NCBI GenBank assembly: GCA_900548935.1 | Contig: URMR01000050.1 | Location: forward strand, 1 to 10,913 | Length of the DNA: 10,913 nucleotides | Direction of reading: 5' to 3' | Origin: an uncultured Collinsella sp. | GTDB taxonomy: Bacteria > Actinomycetota > Coriobacteriia > Coriobacteriales > Coriobacteriaceae | In this document: positions 1 through 5,993 of the stretch, one piece after another | Layout of the letters: every line of letters starts with the position of its first letter | How positions within the stretch are numbered: the first letter of the stretch is position 1 | Position numbers and translations under genes: made by a program | The notes under the pieces: generated by a model | Told to the model about the DNA's origin: nothing | Seen by the model: the letters and a program-made list of their open reading frames with translations, nothing else | The model's database searches: none

Positions 1-176
1 GTTTGGCCAATGTATGCCGTCTTCTTTTTACTGTTGGTCAGGATGTAGAGAACAGGCCAGCTTTCGTCATGGTGAGCCCCGGGTTCTGGCGTGCCAAAGT
101 CTTGTAGTGATTCGCTTGTTTCGAAGGGCTTGGGTAGGGGAAGCGTGTATTGCCGAAGAGCGAACTCGCTACTCAC
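1..176 (-). CDS. GIY-YIG N-terminal protein, probable DUF2075 helicase family (5' part only)
   Basis: This gene runs off the left edge; only its first 58 codons are present. I read it by hand from a GTG at 176-174. The frame stays open to the edge. The start is preceded by AAAGGCGG six bases upstream, and its first 8 bases overlap the end of the MazG-like gene, which suggests translational coupling. Residues 40-58 read WPVLYILTNSKKKTAYIGQ, a GIY-YIG nuclease opening: Y44-I45-L46 is the first motif half and Y55-I56-G57 the second. From family knowledge, a roughly 40-residue lead followed by a WPVxYIL...AYIG segment is typical of DUF2075 proteins, which join a GIY-YIG domain to a superfamily 1 helicase-like ATPase. 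I infer that family; another GIY-YIG protein is possible because the ATPase part is off the window. Confidence 0.72.
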   Translation of the reverse strand, partial: MSSEFALRQYTLPLPKPFETSESLQDFGTPEPGAHHDESWPVLYILTNSKKKTAYIGQ

Positions 177-525
177 GGTGTTCCGCCTTTCTGTATTCGT
201 CAGATGATGCGTTGATGGGGTAACGCTCGCCATTGCGCATGAGTTTGGACGAGAGTGCAGTTGGGAGATCGATTCCGTTTAAATCGGCAAAACGCAGGAG
301 AAAGATGAGCGTGTCGGTGACCTCGTCTTCGATGGCTTGGCGCTGTTCAGTGTCTTCGAGCATTTCTGCAATGCGCTCGTCGCTCACAAAACGAAAGAGC
401 TGAAGGAGCTCGGAGGACTCAGTCGCCATGCCTATGGCAAGCTCTTTTGGCGTGTGATATTTGCGCCAGTCGCGTGCATCACAAAAGTCCCTGACTTGTT
501 CCGTCATGGCATCGAGCTTATCCAT
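169..525 (-). CDS. MazG-like nucleotide pyrophosphohydrolase
   Basis: 118 residues, all-alpha NTP pyrophosphatase of the MazG / dCTPase (RS21-C6-like) type. Such enzymes hydrolyse (d)NTPs to the monophosphate and pyrophosphate, using Mg2+ held by an ExxE...ExxD motif. Here that is E36-S-S-E39 and E68-V-T-D71. The family's C-terminal N-G-x-R-Y-P motif is at residues 98-103. Start choice: an ATG at 525-523 lies nine bases after AGGGAGG (541-535, minus strand). A TTG nine bases further upstream directly abuts that site, so I reject it. The stop overlaps the start of the downstream GIY-YIG gene by 8 bases, so the two are probably one operon. Hand-counted GC at 301-420 is about 54%, lower than the neighbours appear. 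Whether it does housekeeping dNTP clean-up or accessory defence cannot be told from sequence; its partner favours the second. Confidence 0.88.
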   Translation of the reverse strand: MDKLDAMTEQVRDFCDARDWRKYHTPKELAIGMATESSELLQLFRFVSDERIAEMLEDTEQRQAIEDEVTDTLIFLLRFADLNGIDLPTALSSKLMRNGERYPINASSDEYRKAEHRE

Positions 526-640
526 CGTCCGCAACCTCCCTGATGTTCATTGTTTTATTATGGCCGTATCTGGGATTTATTGCACATCATTTGGGGTGTG
601 CGGTTTGTTCGGTCGCGATTGCCTGGTAGGAGGTTTCACC

Positions 641-865
641 ATGAAGATCGAAGTTGACGTAGATCAGCTGCGCGAGAGCCTGCTCGACCGCGCGGGGTCT
701 GCGGCGGGCGTGGGCTTTCCGGCCGCCATGCTCGACGTGATGGATATCGAGGACGAGTCGCCCCAAGAGCTCCTAGCCCGAGCCGAACGCGAAGGCCTTA
801 ACCTCCGAGACTTTGCCGTCGACGATGGCGCGGACGATGACTACGGCGCAGACGAGGACTGGTAG
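641..865 (+). CDS. Small acidic hypothetical protein
   Basis: 74 residues from the ATG at 641, chosen because AGGAGG (628-633) lies seven bases upstream; an ATG further upstream at 461 has no such site. I do not recognise a named family. The N-terminal part looks folded: a KIEVDVDQL strand/helix opening, a GVGFPAAMLDVM segment at 23-34, then a helix ESPQELLARAEREGLNL at 39-55. The C-terminus is a low-complexity Asp-rich tail (DDGADDDYGADEDW, 61-74). There is no signal peptide or membrane segment, so it is likely cytosolic. I have an impression of similar short clostridial proteins with FPMAxMDL...EELxxxAxxxGIDL, but could not check this. It stands alone, divergent from the MazG-like gene and convergent with the antiporter. 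Confidence 0.78.
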   Translation: MKIEVDVDQLRESLLDRAGSAAGVGFPAAMLDVMDIEDESPQELLARAEREGLNLRDFAVDDGADDDYGADEDW

Positions 866-900
866 CCATAGCCATCCCTCAACCTTATCCCCTCAATAAC

Positions 901-963
901 TTGCGGTGAAATAGGGACTGTTTAGGCTGCTAGAAGGCCTATTCAGTCCCTATTTCACCGCAA
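901..963. repeat. 20-bp perfect inverted repeat, long hairpin
   Basis: The left arm TTGCGGTGAAATAGGGACTG (901-920) is the exact reverse complement of 944-963. Inside, after a TT/TT mismatch, TAGGC (923-927) pairs with GCCTA (937-941), leaving a 9-base loop. It lies between two convergent genes, 35 bases after one stop and 17 bases from the other. It may therefore act as a two-way terminator, although it lacks a clear T-run. Its arms carry the AGGGACTG version of the GGGAC core found in other spacers here. Confidence 0.85.
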
Positions 964-980
964 CTTGTGGGTGAGGATGG

Positions 981-2582
981 CTACGACGCCAGGGTGGCGA
1001 TGACGGCTTCGTCGCCGGCGTAAATGAGGGTGTTGCCGTCGGGGATGATGGTTTGGCCGTCGCGCTTGAGCATCACCACGATAAAGGGATGCTTGCCTTG
1101 TGGCACATCGCGCAGGCGCAGCCCTGCCAGGCGACCGTGGGGTGTCACGGTGACCTCGCGCAGCGTAACCTCGGCACGCTCTTCAAACGTCGGGGCAGCC
1201 ATCACCAACAGGTCGCCCTCCTCGATCACGGTATCCCCGTTGGGCAGCACCGGGTGCGCGCCGTCGCGCAGCACCAGGACCACGAGCATGTCCGTCGCGC
1301 TGCCAATGTCGGCGAGCGAGCGACCGGCAAACGGATGGCCCGCGCCCACCTTGAGCTTGACGAACGACATGCCGTCCTCATCGCGGTAATCGTTAAAGGT
1401 GCGGCGCACATCGCCGGCCGCATCGATCATGTCGAGCTTTTTCGCCACCGCCGGCAGCAGCGATCCCTGCACCACAATGCTCGACACGGCAATCACAAAG
1501 ACCAGGTCAAACAGGTCGTGCCCGCCGGGAACACCGGTCACCACGGCAAAAAGACTAAATACGACCGAAGCCGCGCCGCGCAGACCCGCCCAGCTTACGA
1601 GCGCGACTTGGCGAGGATTGGTCTTAAAGGGCGCCAACAGCAGGCCGACGGCGATGGGGCGGCTCACAAGGAGCATAAACGCCATGAGTGCCAGGCCCGG
1701 TAGCAGCATTTGCGGCAGGCGCGCGGGCGTCACGAGCAGGCCGAGCAAGAAGAAGATCGTCATCTCGGCCATCTCGGTAAGGGTGTCAAAGAAATGCGCC
1801 ATCTCGACCTTGCCGGTGATGTCGCTCGCACCCAGCACAATGCCTGCCAGGTATACGGCCAAAAAGCCGTTGCCGCCCAGATAGCTCGGCAGTGCGTAGG
1901 CGACGATTGCCACGGCGAACAAAAAGATAGTCTGCGCGCCCTCGGCCGTTGCGTGTGCGCGCTCAATCAGGCGGCTGGATGTCCAGCCGATGGCAAGGCC
2001 CAGCCCCACGCCCAGGATGATCTGCTTGGCCAGCAGCACAGGGATGTTAATGTCGCCGCCCGCTGCGAGGGTGGCAAGTACCGCGGTGAGCATGTAGGCG
2101 ACAGGGTCGTTGGAGCCCGATTCGACCTCGAGCAACGAGTCGGTGCCATCTTTCAGCGACAGGCTGTGCTCGCGCAGCACGCTAAAGACGCTCGCCGCAT
2201 CGGTCGACGCCACGACCGAGCCCAGCAGCAGGCCGCCGATCCAGTCGAAGCCCAGCACGAAGTGTGCAAACGCGCCGGCGATGCCGGCAGTGATGACGAC
2301 GCCGAGCGTGCTCAGCAGCACCGCGGGCGCGGCGACGGGCTTGGCACGGTCGATGTTGGTGTTAAAGCCGCCGTAGAACATGATGAACAGCAGCGCCGTG
2401 CTGCAGACGGTTTCGGTGAGCGCGTAGTCGCTAAAGTCGATGTGCGCCGGGCCGTTGACGCCCAACAGCATGCCGAGCGCGATAAAGATGAGCAGGGTGG
2501 GGAAGGGGAGCTTTTTGCCGACGGGTTTGATGGTCAGGCACAAAATGATGACGAGGCCGATAAAAAGAAGGATCTGGTTCAT
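981..2582 (-). CDS. CPA1-type cation/proton antiporter with C-terminal RCK_C domains
   Basis: 533 residues, close to the length of NhaP2/CvrA-type K+(Na+)/H+ antiporters. Residues 1-380 are almost wholly hydrophobic, with about 12 membrane spans (Na_H_Exchanger fold). Signature residues are visible: D128 in GSVVASTDAASVF and the S-x-N158-D159-P motif in ESGSNDPVAY, which form the ion-binding centre in CPA1 proteins, plus SWAGLRGAAS at 330-339. Two cytosolic repeats follow, about 405-465 and 474-531. Each has the RCK_C (TrkA-C) pattern of a beta-rich opening, then PNGDTVIEEGDLL or PDGNTLIYAGDEA; such domains usually gate transport by ligand binding. The expected role is export of K+ or Na+ in exchange for protons at the cell membrane. 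The ATG at 2582 has AGGAG about 12 bases upstream, slightly far. The gene is monocistronic. The ion cannot be assigned from sequence. Confidence 0.93.
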   Translation of the reverse strand: MNQILLFIGLVIILCLTIKPVGKKLPFPTLLIFIALGMLLGVNGPAHIDFSDYALTETVCSTALLFIMFYGGFNTNIDRAKPVAAPAVLLSTLGVVITAGIAGAFAHFVLGFDWIGGLLLGSVVASTDAASVFSVLREHSLSLKDGTDSLLEVESGSNDPVAYMLTAVLATLAAGGDINIPVLLAKQIILGVGLGLAIGWTSSRLIERAHATAEGAQTIFLFAVAIVAYALPSYLGGNGFLAVYLAGIVLGASDITGKVEMAHFFDTLTEMAEMTIFFLLGLLVTPARLPQMLLPGLALMAFMLLVSRPIAVGLLLAPFKTNPRQVALVSWAGLRGAASVVFSLFAVVTGVPGGHDLFDLVFVIAVSSIVVQGSLLPAVAKKLDMIDAAGDVRRTFNDYRDEDGMSFVKLKVGAGHPFAGRSLADIGSATDMLVVLVLRDGAHPVLPNGDTVIEEGDLLVMAAPTFEERAEVTLREVTVTPHGRLAGLRLRDVPQGKHPFIVVMLKRDGQTIIPDGNTLIYAGDEAVIATLAS

Positions 2583-2903
2583 GGATAGTGTCCGCTCCTG
2601 GGTGGTTTGCGTGGCACGGTCAATTGTCTGTGCTTATTTGTACCCAAAGGTGGTGGGTTTACGGGGCCGAGCCGCGGGCGTTCACATTATCGACATGAGG
2701 CCGGGGCGCGTGAGGCGCTGGGTGGAGTGTTGATGCTGGTGAGGCGGTATTTCCGGGGCGTGTGGGCGGCCGCTGGTGATCGTTGACGGCTTGCGGTACT
2801 TTCCAGCTTTATTGCATCGGAGTACAATGGGTAACGTTTAAGTTCAACTTGAAGTTTTAGTCGTGGCATCGGGCTTCGGCCGTAATGCAGGGAAAGGCGT
2901 TCC
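2583..2903. promoter_or_regulatory. Divergent intergenic region, 321 bases
   Basis: It lies between the antiporter (leftward) and the phosphatase (rightward) and must hold both promoters. For the rightward gene I see TTGACG (2783-2788) with an AT-rich block 17-19 bases on (2806-2812), and separately TACAAT at 2823-2828. Neither is a clean pair. Downstream, two interlocked short palindromes, AAGTTCAACTT (2840-2850) and TTCAACTTGAA (2843-2853), could form an operator. No convincing leftward promoter and no small gene were found. Confidence 0.4.
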
Positions 2904-3743
2904 ATGGCGATCTATGTGACATCTGATGCTCACGGGCACGTGCGCGCGCTGGACGAGGCCCTTTCCAAGATCTCGCTGACGTCCGACGACACGCTGTATG
3001 TGCTGGGTGACATGATCGACCGCGGTCCCGATCCGGTCGGTGTCATCAATTTGGTGCGGTCGCTGCCCAACGCTCGCGTGCTTAAGGGTAACCACGAGCA
3101 GATTATGCTCGACGCGATCATTGACCAGGACCCGCTCGATGCCGAGACCTGGGATATCAACGGCGGTTGGACCACGCGCCAGCAGCTCAACGAAATGGAG
3201 TTTGAGGCATACGAGGAACTGGTGCGCTGGGCTGCTGCCCTGCCGCTCTATGCGGTGGCAGAGACTGCTGAGCGTCCGTATCTGCTGGTGCACGCCGGCA
3301 TTCAGACCGAGGCGGCGCGTGCGTTTCTGCTTGAGCATGGTGTTGATTGCGGCGACGGCAGGGGAGCGGTCGATGCCGATCGCGAGTTACTGCAGCAAAT
3401 GCTCGCCGTGCAGTCGTCCGATGACCTGCTGTGGATTCGCCATGGCTATTGGGATGCCCCGACGGGGCTGATCTCTGCCGAGGGCAAGGGTCCGGTCGTG
3501 GTGAGCGGCCACACGCCCACGGTGTCGCTGGGGCGTTATTGCGAGGTCGGCGGCCTGGCGGGGCTCGATGAGGAGTCGGGCCGCGGGCAGATTGTGCGCC
3601 TTGGTGGCGAGGATACCGCCGGTGTGCCCGATCGCATCGATATCGACTGCGCGGCGGCCACGGGCTCCGAGTTCGGCCGCGTAGGCATCCTGCGCCTGGA
3701 CGACGGGGCAGAGTTCTACGCGAACATTCTTCCTGGCGAGTAA
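2904..3743 (+). CDS. Metallophosphatase of the PPP / calcineurin-like superfamily
   Basis: 279 residues from the ATG at 2904, preceded by GGAAAGGCG. All metal-binding motifs of the PPP family are in order: D8-A-H10 (SDAHGH), G35-D36-M-I-D39-R-G41, G62-N63-H64-E65, H130 (LVHAG) and G202-H203-T204. From family knowledge these hold a two-metal centre that hydrolyses phosphomonoesters or phosphoanhydrides. Bacterial members include PrpA/PrpE-type protein phosphatases, ApaH (diadenosine tetraphosphatase) and PrpE-like Ap4A hydrolases. A Ser/Thr protein phosphatase-like protein is the safe call. The WIRHGYW stretch (177-183) and the final RIDIDCAA...GRVGILRLDD also fit PPP enzymes. It is cytosolic, stands alone and has no partner kinase in view. 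The substrate cannot be chosen from sequence. Confidence 0.9.
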   Translation: MAIYVTSDAHGHVRALDEALSKISLTSDDTLYVLGDMIDRGPDPVGVINLVRSLPNARVLKGNHEQIMLDAIIDQDPLDAETWDINGGWTTRQQLNEMEFEAYEELVRWAAALPLYAVAETAERPYLLVHAGIQTEAARAFLLEHGVDCGDGRGAVDADRELLQQMLAVQSSDDLLWIRHGYWDAPTGLISAEGKGPVVVSGHTPTVSLGRYCEVGGLAGLDEESGRGQIVRLGGEDTAGVPDRIDIDCAAATGSEFGRVGILRLDDGAEFYANILPGE

Positions 3744-3751
3744 TCGGTGCA

Positions 3752-3791
3752 AAGGGTAGCTAATTTGGGACGGGACTTTTTGGCTACTTTT
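3752..3791. repeat. Imperfect hairpin with TGGGACGGG loop (first copy)
   Basis: AAGGGTAGCTAA (3752-3763) can pair with 3780-3791, 12 pairs including three G-T wobbles, eight bases after the phosphatase stop. The 16-base loop carries TGGGACGGG (3766-3774), which recurs in the next hairpin. Its position suits a terminator, but the sequence after the stem (GTCCTTCTG) is only mildly T-rich. Confidence 0.55.
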
Positions 3792-3805
3792 GTCCTTCTG
3801 CCCAT

Positions 3806-3844
3806 CAAATGATTTTTCTGGGACGGGGATTAAATGATCATTTG
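3806..3844. repeat. 8-bp inverted repeat with TGGGACGGG loop (second copy)
   Basis: CAAATGAT (3806-3813) is exactly repeated in inverse at 3837-3844. The loop holds TGGGACGGG again (3819-3827), 53 bases after the first copy. The stems of the two hairpins are unrelated while the loop core is identical. Confidence 0.6.
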
Positions 3845-3856
3845 GCTGCCCGCTGG

Positions 3857-3979
3857 CTAAGTGAGTAGACTTTTTTGGAAATGCCGAGCACCCAACATAT
3901 TTGCCTCAACAAAACCGCAGGTCACAGACTTGTGCTTTGTCGGTGTGGTCGGGGATTCGGTAAAAGTCTACTCACTTAG
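3857..3979. repeat. 123-base element with 18-base terminal inverted repeats
   Basis: CTAAGTGAGTAGACTTTT (3857-3874) is the exact reverse complement of 3962-3979, enclosing 87 bases with no gene. Outside the arms a G-T and then a G-C pair extend the match slightly. There is no obvious target-site duplication. The shape fits a very small non-autonomous mobile element or a folded RNA. No transposase is in the window. Confidence 0.7.
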
Positions 3980-4002
3980 TCTTGCGTGATGCATATTGTC
4001 CG

Positions 4003-4023
4003 CAACAAGACCCCAGCCGGGGT
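4003..4023 (-). terminator. Possible terminator of the flippase-like gene
   Basis: Read on the minus strand, ACCCC-GGCT-GGGGT (4023-4010) forms a 5-bp GC-rich stem with a 4-base loop, followed by CTTGTTG, about 38 bases after the stop at 4061. The stem and T-run are short, so this is tentative. Confidence 0.4.
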
Positions 4024-4060
4024 AATTCCATCGCAAATTCCGGTGACCGGGGGCAGCTAA

Positions 4061-5641
4061 TTAGGCTCCGTACGGGTTCCGGTCTCGCTCGATGCGCTGA
4101 CGGATATGGGCGTATTCGACAATCAACAGCACCAGCAGTAGGGCCATGATGGCCAGGTAACTTACGACGGCACCCATAAGGCCCAGCAGGTTGATTAAGA
4201 TCACCGGGAGCACCACGCTCACGGCAAAGCAGATCAGGTAGATCTTGGTGACGTCGCCGGCGTGGCGCAGCACTGTGATGATGGCGTAGATAAAGTCGAT
4301 GGCCGCGGTGATGCCGCCAGCGACAACCATCAGCAGTGCCAGCGTGCGGTAGCGCTCAAAGTTGAGGCCGTACATAAAGCTCATGAGGGGAATGCCGGGG
4401 CCGGCCATAAATGCGGCGCACACGCCGGTGATGGCCACGATCAGCGCCATAACGGCAATAATAATCAAGTCAAAACGGCGGCGTTTGCGCGGGTTCGCCC
4501 AAATGCTCGACAAACGCAAGAGCTGCGGTTTATAGATAAAACCAATGCTCAGCAAAATGGCCTGTGCCGGAAAGAACAGGGCATTAAAGTACAGCTGATA
4601 TTTGTAAGCCAGCGCACCTTCCATAACAAACTTGGGCATGCTCTCGATAAGGTTGAACAAAAAGAGCGCGCCAAAGAGCGGGGCACACTGCGCAAAGAGG
4701 TGGCCGACTTCGCGCAGGCTCACGCGGCGCGATTTTTCGGTCTCGAGCAGGGCGAGCGGCGCGGTGACCAGCACGAGCGAGGCAATCGCGGTGACACCCA
4801 TGGCCATGGCCGCGATGGGCATGCTGCGCGTAAGGAACAGCGCCACGCTAAAGACCGCGATGACGCCGACGGAGCGCAGCGTTTGGCTCATGCCGGCCAG
4901 GTAGAGTTTATCGGCCTGCTGCAGGCGGCCCTCGTACACGTCCGCCACGCCGTCGATCACCTTATAGAGGTAGACGCCCAGGCCGATCGTCGCCATGTGC
5001 GCGTCGTAGCCGCGGGCGCTGCTGTATGCAAGGCCACAGCCTAGGGCGAGCGCTCCGCAAAGCCAGCGGTTGAGCTGGTAGGAGGCAAAGGACGACGTTT
5101 CGTCGATATCCGAGACTTGGAAATTGCGCACGCCGTAGTTGCACGCAATCATGATGAGCGTGCCGGTGACAAAGGCGATGGAGAACTTGCCGGCTTCCTC
5201 GGCGCCCACAAGCTGCGTGGACACGATGGTGAGCAGCGGAAACGCCATGCCCCATACGGCGGTGCCGAGGGTGTTCCAAAGATAGTCGCGACAGGTGGCG
5301 TGCTCTTCGTATTCGGCTTCCTGCGTGGAGAAGCCGCCGCCGTAGACAGCGCCGAGCAGGCGGTTCCACCAGGCGTTGACCATGCGGTGGATGGGGCCGG
5401 GCTCGCGATCGCGCTCTCGGCGACGGCGCGTGGCCTGGCCGCTGCCGGGGCCGCCGGCGTTGCGCTGGCTCAGCTCCTGGATGCGCGCGAGCTCTTCGGC
5501 CGTGTGGGAGGCGGGGAACAGGCCGTTCTCGATGCGTCCGCCCTGGGCCTTTGCGGTGCCGCTGCTCGCTACGGCGGGGTCGGCGACGCCATTGCGACGG
5601 GCGATGGCGCGACGAATATTATCGAGAGGCGAGATGCTCAA
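4061..5641 (-). CDS. Polysaccharide flippase-like multispanning membrane protein
   Basis: 526 residues from the TTG at 5641-5639. I chose this start because AGAAAGGA lies seven bases before it and a TATACT -10-like box (5670-5675) lies just upstream. A GTG at 5680 would lie upstream of that box and has no ribosome site. Residues 1-115 are hydrophilic, with an Ala/Gly-rich stretch and a run of basic residues (TRRRRERDR, 71-79), so they are probably cytosolic. From about 122 to 510 there are roughly 12 membrane spans, ending in a short basic tail. Length and layout resemble Wzx/MOP-superfamily exporters that flip lipid-linked sugars for cell-wall or capsule polymers, and similar proteins are often labelled lipopolysaccharide biosynthesis protein. 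The long N-terminal extension is unusual. There are no sugar-transferase neighbours, so the substrate is unknown, and another transporter type is possible. Confidence 0.72.
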   Translation of the reverse strand: MSISPLDNIRRAIARRNGVADPAVASSGTAKAQGGRIENGLFPASHTAEELARIQELSQRNAGGPGSGQATRRRRERDREPGPIHRMVNAWWNRLLGAVYGGGFSTQEAEYEEHATCRDYLWNTLGTAVWGMAFPLLTIVSTQLVGAEEAGKFSIAFVTGTLIMIACNYGVRNFQVSDIDETSSFASYQLNRWLCGALALGCGLAYSSARGYDAHMATIGLGVYLYKVIDGVADVYEGRLQQADKLYLAGMSQTLRSVGVIAVFSVALFLTRSMPIAAMAMGVTAIASLVLVTAPLALLETEKSRRVSLREVGHLFAQCAPLFGALFLFNLIESMPKFVMEGALAYKYQLYFNALFFPAQAILLSIGFIYKPQLLRLSSIWANPRKRRRFDLIIIAVMALIVAITGVCAAFMAGPGIPLMSFMYGLNFERYRTLALLMVVAGGITAAIDFIYAIITVLRHAGDVTKIYLICFAVSVVLPVILINLLGLMGAVVSYLAIMALLLVLLIVEYAHIRQRIERDRNPYGA

Positions 5642-5669
5642 GGCGGAGTCCTTTCTATTGCTGCGCTCT

Positions 5670-5675
5670 AGTATA
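5670..5675 (-). promoter_or_regulatory. -10-like box for the flippase-like gene
   Basis: TATACT on the minus strand, about 28 bases before the TTG start. No good -35 box is seen 16-18 bases upstream; that space abuts the palindrome at 5701-5717, which could bind an activator. Confidence 0.4.
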
Positions 5676-5700
5676 GACACGACGGCGTTTGCTCGTGTTT

Positions 5701-5717
5701 TTGAACAGGTTGTTCAA
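5701..5717. promoter_or_regulatory. Operator-like palindrome TTGAACA-GGT-TGTTCAA
   Basis: Two perfect 7-base half-sites with a 3-base spacer, about 26 bases upstream of the TATACT box of the leftward gene. The spacing fits binding by a dimeric regulator. The GAAC...GTTC gap is five bases, not the four of the Gram-positive LexA box, so I do not call it an SOS site. Confidence 0.5.
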
Positions 5718-5741
5718 TATTTTCGGCGGCGCCATTCAGTA

Positions 5742-5801
5742 GTCGGCACTTAGGGACGTTCCTTATGTGCCGGTACTTTGGGAACGTCCCTAAGTGCCGG
5801 C
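5742..5801. repeat. Long inverted repeat with AGGGACGTTCC arms
   Basis: 5744-5762 is exactly complementary to 5781-5799 (19 bp), extended by a T-G wobble and a G-C pair to 21 positions. The 18-base loop contains ATGTGCCGG, a partial third copy of the arm end, and can form a small inner stem. It lies in the 352-base spacer between divergent flippase-like and pckA genes, so it terminates neither gene. Confidence 0.82.
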
Positions 5802-5806
5802 ATCCT

Positions 5807-5845
5807 GGGGCACTCCATGGTTGTTGCCTGTCCAAGAGTGTCCCC
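5807..5845. repeat. Hairpin with TGCCTGTCC loop and unrelated stem
   Basis: GGGGCACTC (5807-5815) pairs with GAGTGTCCCC (5836-5845) with one bulged T. The 20-base loop contains TGCCTGTCC (5825-5833), identical to the loop of the CCACCACAAAGG palindromes further right although the stem is different. It starts only five bases after the preceding inverted repeat. Confidence 0.65.
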
Positions 5846-5903
5846 AATGGCTAGGCCGCTTGTCTGCGATTTTTGACCGTTGGGCGGGCGCTTCACCATT
5901 GCC

Positions 5904-5919
5904 GCAAAAACGTTTTTGC
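5904..5919. promoter_or_regulatory. Perfect 16-bp palindrome upstream of pckA
   Basis: GCAAAAACGTTTTTGC is a perfect palindrome centred on CG, 74 bases before the pckA start. Central-CG palindromes of this kind are typical of LacI/GalR-family operators. It departs from the CcpA cre pattern at the outer bases, so catabolite control is only a guess. Confidence 0.5.
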
Positions 5920-5936
5920 ATATCGGGTACAACGGG

Positions 5937-5952
5937 CTTTACGTGAGTAAAG
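5937..5952. promoter_or_regulatory. Second palindrome upstream of pckA, CTTTAC-GTGA-GTAAAG
   Basis: Six perfect pairs around a 4-base centre, 41 bases before the pckA start. It could be a second operator (centre-to-centre distance to 5904-5919 is 33 bases, about three helical turns) or a small hairpin in the mRNA leader. Confidence 0.42.
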
Positions 5953-5993
5953 TGCGCGCCGCGTCCATGTGTCGCGTTTTTAAAGGAGGCCTC

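Noticed and set aside
14..223. A 69-codon plus-strand open frame at the left edge
   Set aside because: It has no ribosome site and lies opposite the overlapping MazG-like and GIY-YIG genes, which have family motifs.
5701..5717. LexA (SOS) box at the GAAC...GTTC palindrome
   Set aside because: The gap between GAAC and GTTC is five bases instead of four, and the adjacent gene is not a DNA-damage gene.
5904..5919. CcpA cre site upstream of pckA
   Set aside because: The central CG and AT arms resemble one, but the outer TG...CA positions required by the cre pattern are not matched at the right spacing.
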